A DNA stretch of 64,000 bases from assembly GCA_965262785.1 (NCBI GenBank), contig OZ253559.1, forward strand, positions 3,472,001-3,536,000. The letters are read 5' to 3'. Positions 1-7,469 of the stretch are shown here, piece after piece. Under the pieces are notes generated by a model. That model ran no database searches, was not told the DNA's origin, and saw only the letters and a program-made list of their open reading frames with translations. Origin of the DNA: G965218495 sp965262785 (lineage in GTDB: Bacteria; Bacteroidota; Rhodothermia; Rhodothermales; Bin80). How positions within the stretch are numbered: position 1 is the stretch's first letter; every line of letters starts with the position of its first letter. A program made the translations under genes and the position numbers.

Positions 1-312
1 TTCGCAGACATTGCCGGAAAGGGGGTCAGCGTAAATCCCAACCTTCTCGTGGCACGATACTTTGCGGATCCTTGGGCGACGGTGGCCCGGGATATGCTCA
101 AGGTACTGAAGGTCCCGCTCGTCCAGACTAAGCGACAGGTCACTGTGCGTTCGCCAGCCGTAGTCACCGCCATGAAGGCGCGTATGATGGTATCCACGAC
201 CGGGCTTGGGCTCACCGCGGTTACCTACGGAGCCAAACGGATCCCCACCACGGACTCGCAGGGCCGGGACCTCGTGGACTGGCCACGACTCGGGAGGGCA
301 GCGAAGAATTGA
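1..312 (+). CDS. 3' end of an unidentified gene (partial)
   Basis: Frame 1 is open from the first base of the window to the TGA ending at 312, so this is the C-terminal part (about 103 residues) of a longer protein whose start lies outside. An internal GTG at 49 could give an 87-residue product, but nothing marks it as a real start because the frame stays open upstream. The tail has the segment FADPWATVARDMLKVLKV and ends PRLGRAAKN. I do not recognise a family. It precedes, on the same strand, two small damaged genes and a GHKL ATPase, so it may belong to the same accessory cassette. Confidence is moderate that it codes and nil for function. Confidence 0.45.
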   Translation, partial: FADIAGKGVSVNPNLLVARYFADPWATVARDMLKVLKVPLVQTKRQVTVRSPAVVTAMKARMMVSTTGLGLTAVTYGAKRIPTTDSQGRDLVDWPRLGRAAKN

Positions 313-407
313 CTCGGCGATGTGTTCTCGCGGTTTGGTTCTACTGCATTCAAGGATTGTGGGCGTGTGCTGAATTCCGTACCTGCCCTAGTCAGCGTCG
401 GAGCGAT

Positions 408-610
408 ATGACAAAGAGTAAACTCACGACGAAGACAGACTCGAATCAGCCAAAGCCTTCCTTTCCGATGACACGATCGACTGGACGCGCGGAGAGAACT
501 GGGCAAGCATAGCAGGTAAGTTGAATGCAAACGGAACGTTCTCGGTCGGTTGTGGGAAGGAGAACGCGTACGCGACTTTGCGTGCCGTCAGTCAGCCCAG
601 TGGACCTTAG
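408..610 (+). pseudogene. Small ORF, apparently one base missing near 418
   Basis: An ATG at 408 preceded by GGAG (400-403) opens a frame reading MTKSK, but protein-like sequence continues only in the neighbouring frame, from 422 to the TAG at 608-610. That part contains the stretches AKAFLSDDTIDW, GENWASIAGKLNANGTF and KENAYATLRAV. Adding one A to the AAA run at 418-420 would join them into a protein of about 67 residues (MTKSKTHDEDRLES...). The frame from 422 has no ATG or GTG start of its own. Family unknown. It lies about 95 bases upstream of the next damaged gene and on the same strand as the GHKL ATPase, so it may be a third member of that cassette. It is either a genuine frameshift or a sequencing indel. 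Confidence 0.4.
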
Positions 611-706
611 CTACAGGCGAATCCAGCATCAGAGCGATCCGACCATAGCCCGAGCACGAGCCGATGACCGGCGCTTCGGTAGACAAGTAAACCAAGGCAG
701 ACGGTC

Positions 707-1395
707 ATGATACCAACGACTGCCCACGATCCAGCGACTCTCGACGCATTCTGAACGAACCAACGTCCATTCGAGAATTCGTTGTCTGGACGCTCCACCT
801 GCTGGGCGGGGTAGTCAGTCGCATACATACAGAGGACAAAACCCGCAAGGAGCACGAGATCTTTCCAGATTCCTTCTCTTGGACGAGCTTTCCAGTTCTG
901 CCGGACAAGGGCATTGTTCAAGTGGCATTCACTGATGCCCCAAAGCCCACGCACGGAGCCTTTGTCAAAGGCTGCACCGGCCAGCATAGAGGCCAGTCCA
1001 GCTGGACGAAGCACGACCCGCAGCTTGACGGCTGGATCCTGACCGCAGCCGGGGGGAATTGGATTCTGTTGAAGCAGCAGCGGTCCGAAGGCATTGGGAG
1101 GTTAGCGGGCCATCTCAAGAAGCATTGGCCGAAGGTCCTCAAGCAGCTCGAACGCATTCGAGCCCACCGGCTGATGGCAGACTTCGTGACGGACCCCGCT
1201 GACTTCAGCCCAGACATCGGCAGACTAGCGGAGTTGGTTAGATGCCGCGTCGACGCACCGCGGGAGGTCTTGGTCAAACGGTTCCAAATTGTTCGTACAG
1301 CGGCGAGGATCTCCAAGCAGGAAGATGTCCTGCGGTGTGCGGATGCATGCAAGACTGTGTACCAAGTAACAATGAAGCCTAGACAGGGAGAATGA
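707..1395 (+). pseudogene. Putative winged-helix-like partner of the GHKL ATPase, one base missing near 752
   Basis: An ATG at 707 reads MIPTTAHDPATLDAF and hits TGA at 752-754. The neighbouring frame then continues without a stop to 1395 as NEPTSIREFVVWTLHLLGG and beyond, yet has no ATG, GTG or TTG before the GTG at 922. Inserting one base (ttc-tga to ttc-ctg) joins the two as DAFLNEPTSIREF, giving about 230 residues. The N-terminal half (IHTEDKTRKEHEIFPDSFSW, then a HDGW-like PQLDGWILTAAGGNWI) looks like a small winged-helix or DNA-binding module; the C-terminal part is helical and charged. Its stop overlaps the ATPase start (ATGA at 1392-1395), showing translational coupling and a shared function. 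No firm family assignment. If the GTG at 922 were used instead, a 157-residue product lacking the conserved-looking N-terminus would result. Confidence 0.55.
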
Positions 1396-3605
1396 TGACC
1401 ATGATGCAGCCGATCATTACAAGGAAGGTGGAATTAGAGGGGACTCGGCGCCTCATCCAAGACTCCAACATCGCGATCCGGGATGTCTATGACGCGATTG
1501 TCGAGCTGGTAACCAATGCTGATGACCGCTACCAAGTCCTTGAGTTTCCCGGCCGAGTCGAAATCGAGATCGTGAGGCGCCGTGCGGCGGGCGATCCCAC
1601 CACGCTTCGCGTGCGTGACTTCGCTGACGGGATGACGTCGGACGTCATGGATCAGAAGATCGGGAGGACGGGTGGGAGGGTCAGCGGTCTCGAGCGAGGC
1701 TTGCCAGTACGCGGGACCAACTCGCGCGGGGCCAAAGACATCGCCGCCCTAGGCACGGTCACGTTCGAGTCGATAGCCGGTGACGGCCGGATACACAAAT
1801 GCCGTATAACCCCCTATTTCGACTTTGAGCTCTTCGAGTCCGTCGAAATCACTTCCAAGGTCCGAATTCGACTGGGAATTGGGGAAGGAACTGGCACTCT
1901 CGTCACGCTCATGCTTAAGCCGAGCCAGAGGATTCCCAGCGCCGACAATCTACGGAAGAACCTCGGCAGGCTTGTGGCCTTGCGAGACATCCTCCACGAT
2001 TCGCGGCGACAAGTGTCCCTCAAGGACGGGCGAACGGCCGCAGTCCCAATTAAGGCTCCTGCTCTTGGTGGGAAAGATCGACTGAAGCGGTCGTTCGACG
2101 TGCCCGAGTACCCCGGTGCGACGGCAAAGCTCACGATAAGGCGAACCAGCGAGGTGCTCGAACGCGAGCAAGACCGTTTTCGCCGCGGAGGCATCCTAAT
2201 CAAGTCCCGGCACGCCGTTCACGAAGCGACGCTTTTTGACAGGGAGCTTGAAACTGATCCGCATGCACGCAAGTTCTTCGGGCGCCTCGTTTGCGACTAC
2301 ATAGATGACCTTTGGAATGACTTCGATCAACGTCTTGAAGAGCGCGCTGAGGACGACCCCCAAAACCCGATGCCGGTTCTCGATCCGTCAAGACGGTCGG
2401 GTCTTACTCGAGACCATCCGTTTGTTAAGGCACTGTTCGCCGAGGCGCTCAAGCGCCTCCGGCCACTTGTTGAAAAAGAAAGGACAAGGGCAGAGAGCGA
2501 ACGTGCTACAGTTGAGAGTAGGGCCACGCGTTCGCGGCTAGATGCGCTCGAACGAGCAGCGACACAATTCATGGAACGCTTCGGGTCCGAGTATGAGTCA
2601 TCACGCGACCCAGAAGGTGCAACGGGCCGACTCTTCCAGAAGCGAGGCTACAGTCTCAGTCCGCCTTTCGCTCAGATTATCCAAGGCCACTCGATCCGAT
2701 GCTTCCTTAGCGTCAGACAAAGTGCCTTTCCCGAGATCGAGAGCGGAGCATCGGTCCAGGTCGAATGCCTCACTCCCGAGGTTGCAACTGACAAGCGATT
2801 CGTCACACTACAGTCACATCCTACTGAAGGAGAGGTGTTGCGGGCGACATGGAATCTGAAAGGGGTTCGTCCCACCTCGGCCACGGGTATTAGAGCCAGG
2901 GTTGGGCCCATCACGGCGGAGTGTATGGTTGAAGTGCTCGAATCTGAGGCTGACCGGTATCAGGACATCGACACGCTTTGCTTTCAGAGGCAGCGATATC
3001 GGATCAAGTTGGGTCGGACGAAGAAACGAGTGCAGGTTCTGGCTCCGACCTCGCTAGTCAGCGATCCCACGCGCATCACAGTCTCCGTGGACAACAGCCG
3101 TTTCAGGGTGTCTGGAGACCCGACACTTTGGCCTCGGAAAGAACTTGGCGTGGCGCTCTGTGACCTGCGGATAGGCGTAGCGGGCAAGAAAGAGACAAAT
3201 GGTATCATAACCGCGAAAATCGGAGCCAACGAAGCCACTGCTGAGCTTTTTGGCGTCGAGCCGCTAGGGGCGGGCATCAAGATTAAGCTCGAGGACATCA
3301 GTCTCGGTAATCAGCGGTATCGGTGGAGGCAAAACGTGCTCGAGATAGCTGCCCGCCATCCGGCGCTGCATAGGTATCTCGGTCCTGCGCCGAAATTTGA
3401 CGGTCAGGATGCGAAACACTTTCGAGTCGTTTTGGCGGAAGTCACTGCAGACGCGGTATGCGCCCGGCTGGTCAGCGATAGAGTGCGCGCCAGTCCAGAG
3501 GAGTACGAAGGCGCTGACTGGGACCAGTACTATGCTGAATATAGTCAGTTGATCACGAGGTTCTTGCCCAATGCCCATAAGCTACAAGTACCATCTGCAA
3601 GCTAA
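1392..3605 (+). CDS. GHKL (HATPase_c/MORC-MutL-like) ATPase, accessory/defence-like
   Basis: A 737-residue protein whose N-terminal ~190 residues carry the Bergerat ATP-binding fold: N-box ELVTNADD (38-45), G1-like DFADGM (76-81) and an ATP-lid-like RGTNSRGAKD (107-116). A probable S5-like transducer follows (about 190-290), then a long charged helix (about 343-397), then beta-rich Ig-like segments (about 410-620) and a C-terminal domain of unknown type. It has no histidine-kinase H-box and no receiver, so it resembles MORC/MutL/Hsp90-class ATPases, not a sensor kinase. Prokaryotic MORC-like ATPases are known from restriction-modification-like loci; placing this one there is inference. Several ATGs compete (1392, 1395, 1401, 1404); AGGGAG at 1385-1390 suits 1395 or 1401 better than 1392. 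It overlaps the upstream damaged gene by 4 bases. A transposase fragment lies about 0.1 kb downstream, consistent with acquired DNA. Confidence 0.8.
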   Translation: MMTMMQPIITRKVELEGTRRLIQDSNIAIRDVYDAIVELVTNADDRYQVLEFPGRVEIEIVRRRAAGDPTTLRVRDFADGMTSDVMDQKIGRTGGRVSGLERGLPVRGTNSRGAKDIAALGTVTFESIAGDGRIHKCRITPYFDFELFESVEITSKVRIRLGIGEGTGTLVTLMLKPSQRIPSADNLRKNLGRLVALRDILHDSRRQVSLKDGRTAAVPIKAPALGGKDRLKRSFDVPEYPGATAKLTIRRTSEVLEREQDRFRRGGILIKSRHAVHEATLFDRELETDPHARKFFGRLVCDYIDDLWNDFDQRLEERAEDDPQNPMPVLDPSRRSGLTRDHPFVKALFAEALKRLRPLVEKERTRAESERATVESRATRSRLDALERAATQFMERFGSEYESSRDPEGATGRLFQKRGYSLSPPFAQIIQGHSIRCFLSVRQSAFPEIESGASVQVECLTPEVATDKRFVTLQSHPTEGEVLRATWNLKGVRPTSATGIRARVGPITAECMVEVLESEADRYQDIDTLCFQRQRYRIKLGRTKKRVQVLAPTSLVSDPTRITVSVDNSRFRVSGDPTLWPRKELGVALCDLRIGVAGKKETNGIITAKIGANEATAELFGVEPLGAGIKIKLEDISLGNQRYRWRQNVLEIAARHPALHRYLGPAPKFDGQDAKHFRVVLAEVTADAVCARLVSDRVRASPEEYEGADWDQYYAEYSQLITRFLPNAHKLQVPSAS

Positions 3606-3709
3606 TGTTGCGGCTCTTAAGTGCAATGGTCATGACGCGGAGCGGGCGCCATCCTTCATGCATGGCCACGTTGCGAAAGATTCGAACTCAACCTGGGGAC
3701 CACAAGGAG

Positions 3710-3960
3710 TTCAAGGGCTGGGTACGAGCCCGCAGTGGCGCGCAGAGCGGGCCCAGATCGTCCTGGATTCGGCCGACGGGTTGGCCGGCAAGGCAGACGT
3801 CTCGCTGCCGACCGTGCAGCGGTGCCTGGACCGGCATGATGGCGAGAATCTCCCGGGATTCGAAGACCGGCCCCAGCCGGGCCGCAAAGCAGGATTACGC
3901 CCAAACTGGAGGTCGAAGTCGTGCGCCGCTCGCTCGGCCACCGGGGATTGCAGGTGCAAA
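3710..3960 (+). mobile_element. Decayed IS630-type transposase fragment
   Basis: The N-terminal helix-turn-helix region of an IS630-like transposase can be read across three frames: WVRARSG (from 3719), then RAERAQIVLDSADGLAGK...LPTVQRCLDR...GFEDRPQPGRK (3739-3903), then KLEVEVVRRSLGHRG (from 3903). The EDRPQPGRK stretch is typical of this family's N-terminal region. The DDE catalytic domain is absent, and at least two frameshifts plus a small internal loss show that it is inactive. It ends where a truncated lipoprotein gene on the opposite strand begins, so it marks an old insertion or recombination boundary. I could not define terminal inverted repeats or a target duplication. Confidence 0.65.
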
Positions 3961-4101
3961 CTCCAAAATGCTGCCCAAGAGCGCCAGCGCACGCGTGTAG
4001 TTGCCTCGCTCGTGGGACTCCTGAAAATCCCACAGCAACGCTCTGGCCTCCGCGCTGAGCGTTTCCTCAGGCGGGTGGCACGCGCTCAGCAGCACAAACA
4101 T
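3960..4101 (-). pseudogene. Truncated TPR-type lipoprotein, 5' end only
   Basis: Only about 47-50 codons remain. The start MFVLLSACHPPEETLSAEA has a short hydrophobic segment and a lipobox-like LLSAC. This is followed by helical, TPR-like sequence (ALLWDFQESHERGNYTRALA). At about 3960 the frame runs into the IS630 remnant and stops making sense as a repeat protein. It begins 31 bases after the stop of the third CRTAC1 lipoprotein gene and in the same direction, so it was probably the last gene of that operon before its 3' part was replaced by the IS630/accessory DNA. The TPR assignment rests on a short stretch. Confidence 0.5.
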
Positions 4102-4132
4102 AAGTCACGCGATTACAGTCACCCTCATAAGC

Positions 4133-5803
4133 TTAGCGCTCTACGACATGCACAACCTGATTCGCTGCCACCGGTCCCTCACGGTGCACCACCCCACTTG
4201 GCCAATACACCCATAGGCTATCCACCTGCGACGCGTCGCCAAGGCCGAAATGCGGCCACAGCTGCGACTGGGAGAGGTAACTGGCTCCAGCCCGCACCTC
4301 GCGCACCTGTCGCCTTCCGTCCGCCATCAGCACTACGCGCGCCCCCACACCGTCCCGATTGCTTTTCGTGCCTTCCAACTGCACCTCAAGGTAGCCACCA
4401 GTAGGCGTGTCATTACGCCAAAGGTGGACTGGCCCTCCATTTTCGGTCACCAGCGCATCCAGATCTCCGTCACGATCGTAGTCACCATAAGCCGCTCCGC
4501 GGCCTACGATTTCGCGCGCAAGCAATGCATGTGAAGTCGGGGGGAGCTCTGCAAAAAGGCCACCACCCTGGTTTATGTACAGCTGCGGGCGCTGTCGGTA
4601 GGTGATGCCTTCTTCCACGAGCCCAATCTCTTCGGTGATGTGACCGTTGGCCGTAAACAAATCCAAGTCCCCGTCGTGTTCCACGTCAAATAGAAACAGC
4701 CCGAAGGTAAGTGTGCGAAGGCTGGGACGTCCGATCTGCGATATCGCGGCCCGGTCTACAAAAAAGCCGTCCTGCGTGTGACGATAAACGCCGACCATCT
4801 CGGCGGTAAAGTGCCCCACAAACAGCGTCACCTCCCCGGACTCGTCTATGACGCCTGCGTCCAGCCCCATCCCGGCGCGTGCGCGCCCATTTTCGTCAAA
4901 TGCGATCCCACTATAGATGCCTTTCTCGACAAAAGTGCCGTCGCCCTGGTTTTCGAATAGCAGGTCGCGCTGCGTATCGTTGGCAACGATCAAGTCTGGC
5001 CATCCATCCAGGTTGTAGTCCACACTTAAGGCTCCCAACGTCTTGCCGGGTGCCGTGTCGAACAGGCTAGGCTGCCGTGTAAACGTCCCGTCGCCATTGT
5101 TATGGTAGAACCCACCTGAAAGGCCATTGTAGAGCTCGGGCGTACAGTACGCTTTGCGACCCGCGACCCGGTTACAGGTAATGTCCTTGTCCGGTCCCCA
5201 GTCCACGTAGTTCCCAACGTACAGATCCAGAAAGCCGTCCTTATCAGCATCAAAGAACACGGCGGCCGCACTCCATTCGGCTGTGTCAGCAAGCCCCGCA
5301 GCTTTCGTCACAGCTGTGAACACGCCCCCATCGTTTCGCAGAAGCAGGTTCTCAAACAGTGTAGTCACGAATACGTCCGTGTCCCCGTCGTTGTCGTAGT
5401 CCGCAGCCGTAATGCCAAAGGCATACGCGCGAATCTTCCCGAGTCCCGCTTCATGCGTGACATCCTCGAAGGAGGTGCTATCCACATTGCGATAGAGGCG
5501 CAGCGCTGGCGACTCAGGCTCGTTGCGCGACGGAAAAAGGCTGCCATTCACCAACATGATGTCGAGTAGCCCGTCACCATCGTAGTCCAGGAAGCCAGCG
5601 CCAGCACCCATGGTTTCTGGAAACCACTTCAGGCCGAAAGCCCCGGTCACATGCTTAAAGTCTCCAAGCCCCGCCTGAAATGTTACATCTTCAAAGGCTA
5701 CAGCCGGCAGCGCCGGTGTCTCCACCGCCACACCTGTTCCCTCAGGCGCCTGGCACGCGGCCAGCATTGCAAGAATCAGCGCCGTGTACAGCCTATTGTG
5801 CAT
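4133..5803 (-). CDS. CRTAC1-family FG-GAP/VCBS repeat lipoprotein with ASPIC/UnbV domain (copy 3)
   Basis: This 556-residue protein starts MHNRLYTALILAMLAACQAP, a lipoprotein signal with lipobox LAAC. The body is a chain of FG-GAP/VCBS-type calcium-binding blade repeats, visible as DYDGDGLLDIM, DYDNDGDTDVF, DADKDGFLDLY, DYNLDGWPDLI and DYDRDGDLDAL, which should fold into a beta-propeller. The last ~90 residues (GYLEVQLEGTKSNRDGVGAR to the end) are an ASPIC/UnbV domain. Proteins of this family are exported and surface or periplasmic; their substrates are generally unknown. It is the third of three tandem paralogues, and its start overlaps the stop of copy 2 by 11 bases. Strong family call, no specific function. 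Confidence 0.9.
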   Translation of the reverse strand: MHNRLYTALILAMLAACQAPEGTGVAVETPALPAVAFEDVTFQAGLGDFKHVTGAFGLKWFPETMGAGAGFLDYDGDGLLDIMLVNGSLFPSRNEPESPALRLYRNVDSTSFEDVTHEAGLGKIRAYAFGITAADYDNDGDTDVFVTTLFENLLLRNDGGVFTAVTKAAGLADTAEWSAAAVFFDADKDGFLDLYVGNYVDWGPDKDITCNRVAGRKAYCTPELYNGLSGGFYHNNGDGTFTRQPSLFDTAPGKTLGALSVDYNLDGWPDLIVANDTQRDLLFENQGDGTFVEKGIYSGIAFDENGRARAGMGLDAGVIDESGEVTLFVGHFTAEMVGVYRHTQDGFFVDRAAISQIGRPSLRTLTFGLFLFDVEHDGDLDLFTANGHITEEIGLVEEGITYRQRPQLYINQGGGLFAELPPTSHALLAREIVGRGAAYGDYDRDGDLDALVTENGGPVHLWRNDTPTGGYLEVQLEGTKSNRDGVGARVVLMADGRRQVREVRAGASYLSQSQLWPHFGLGDASQVDSLWVYWPSGVVHREGPVAANQVVHVVER

Positions 5804-7469
5804 GGGTACTTCCCTCCACTATCAGCACTTCGCTACGTACGACCACCGAGGTTACACGATCTACCGTACCGCTGGGCCAATGCACCGTAATGCTGTCGGG
5901 CGAAGCAGCAGCACCAAGGCCGAAGGTCGCCACGGATTCCAGGTGTGACAGATAGCTGGATCCGGCTCTGAGCTCGCGGAACTGGCGCAATTCACCGCTG
6001 TGGAGCACAATCAGTGCGCCATAGCCATCCCGGTTGCTCTGCCGCCCCTGAAGGCGCACACGCAGCCACCGGCCACCCTGCGTCTCATTGCGCCAAAGGT
6101 GCGCCGGGCCGTGGTTTTCCGTGACGAGCACATCGAGGTCGCCATCCTTGTCATAGTCTGCATATGTAGCACCACGGGCGACCATCGCCTGCAGCAGAGG
6201 CCCTTGTGCCGCAAATTCAGCGAAGCGACCGCCGCCTTTGTTCAAGAAAAGCTGCGCAGGCTGCCGAAAAGTCACTCCTTCCACGATCCGCGCAATATGC
6301 GTCTGGACATGGCCATTGGCGACAAACAGATCAAGGTCCGCATCCAAGTCCACATCGAATAGAAACAGCCCAAAGGTAAGTGTCTTGAGAGTCGGTCGCC
6401 CCACCAGTGAGGCTGCAGCCCGTTCCATAAAGAGACCGTCGCCTGTATGACGATAGACCCCCACCATCTCACCCGAGAAATTGCCGACAAACCACGATGG
6501 CTCTCCCGTGGAGTCTACCACGCCAACGTCGATACCCATTCCCGCCCGCGGGGTGCCATGCAGGTCATACGCGATACCGCTCCGAATTCCTGTTTCGGTG
6601 AAGGTGCCATCTCCGTCGTTCACAAATAACATGTCCCGCTCGGTGTCGCTGGCTATCGCCACGTCAGGCCAACCGTCGTGGTTTGCGTCAAAGGACGCAA
6701 CCCCCAGCGTCTTGTCGCGCCTGCCCTCGATACCCGTAAGAAACCCCGCTTCTTGTGTGCGGAGCACAAAGGTTCCGTCGCCCTGGTTGTGGTAGTAGCG
6801 AGCTGAGATACCATCGTACACCTCAGGTGTGCAGTACACTTTCTCGCCCTCAAAGCCGCAGTAGTGGTCCTTTTCCGGCGACCAGTCTACATACGTTCCG
6901 ACGTACACGTCAAGAAAGCCATCCCTTTCCGCGTCGAAAAAGAGTGCGGAAGTGCTCCACTCTCTTGCGTCGCCAATGCCCGCCTCCTCCCCTACCTCCG
7001 CAAAGGTGCCACCGTCATTGCGGAGCAGCAGGTCCCTGTACAGGGTCGTCACGAAGACATCCGAATCCCCGTCGTTATCGTAATCCCCAACGGTTACGCC
7101 AAACGCGTATGCAGCCAGTTCGGCCAGTCCTGCCGACTGTGTTGCTTCCTCGAACGACCCGTCACCCTGATTGCGGAAAAGCCGCAGACACGGCCCACGG
7201 TAACCAATCTCACCCTCAAATGCGCCACCGACCACCAGGATGATGTCGACCCATCCATCACCATCATAGTCAAGAAATCCTGCCCCCGCTCCGACGATTT
7301 CCGGCGCCCATGACTCGCCAAACCCGCCATTGGTATGCGCGAAGCCTGCCAGTCCAGCTGACTCCGTAACGTCCACAAACATCGCAGGCGCCTCGGGCTT
7401 CTGGACTGGCTGGCTGCACCCGGCATAGACCAGTACCAGCATCGCGATCTGGGTCCGGCTATTCTTCAC
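5793..7469 (-). CDS. CRTAC1-family FG-GAP/VCBS repeat lipoprotein (copy 2)
   Basis: The frame is open from 7580, but its first residues are antisense-like to the upstream gene. A GTG at 7469 gives the signal (V/M)KNSRTQIAMLVLVYAGC with a lipobox-like VYAGC, so I place the start there; an ATG at 7442 is the alternative. The mature protein repeats the copy 3 plan: calcium-binding blades (DYDGDGWVDII, DYDNDGDSDVF, DAERDGFLDVY, DANHDGWPDVA, DVDLDADLDLF, DYDKDGDLDVL) and a C-terminal ASPIC/UnbV domain containing LQGRQSNRDGYGA. The start overlaps the preceding gene by 11 bases and the stop overlaps the next by 11, so translation of the three is probably coupled. Predicted cell-envelope lipoprotein of unknown substrate. 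Confidence 0.88.
   Translation of the reverse strand: MKNSRTQIAMLVLVYAGCSQPVQKPEAPAMFVDVTESAGLAGFAHTNGGFGESWAPEIVGAGAGFLDYDGDGWVDIILVVGGAFEGEIGYRGPCLRLFRNQGDGSFEEATQSAGLAELAAYAFGVTVGDYDNDGDSDVFVTTLYRDLLLRNDGGTFAEVGEEAGIGDAREWSTSALFFDAERDGFLDVYVGTYVDWSPEKDHYCGFEGEKVYCTPEVYDGISARYYHNQGDGTFVLRTQEAGFLTGIEGRRDKTLGVASFDANHDGWPDVAIASDTERDMLFVNDGDGTFTETGIRSGIAYDLHGTPRAGMGIDVGVVDSTGEPSWFVGNFSGEMVGVYRHTGDGLFMERAAASLVGRPTLKTLTFGLFLFDVDLDADLDLFVANGHVQTHIARIVEGVTFRQPAQLFLNKGGGRFAEFAAQGPLLQAMVARGATYADYDKDGDLDVLVTENHGPAHLWRNETQGGRWLRVRLQGRQSNRDGYGALIVLHSGELRQFRELRAGSSYLSHLESVATFGLGAAASPDSITVHWPSGTVDRVTSVVVRSEVLIVEGSTHAQ

Noticed and set aside
225..530. Minus-strand frame of 101 codons at the left end
   Set aside because: Composition is rich in Arg/Ser/Leu as expected for antisense reading, and it overlaps two better plus-strand candidates.
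607..1014. Minus-strand frame of 135 codons with hydrophobic stretches
   Set aside because: It is antisense to the more convincing plus-strand partner gene (coupled to the ATPase start) and has no ribosome site.
3571..4404. A single 277-codon plus-strand gene
   Set aside because: Only 3739-3903 resembles a transposase; the rest is antisense to the lipoprotein and CRTAC1 genes, so it is not one gene.
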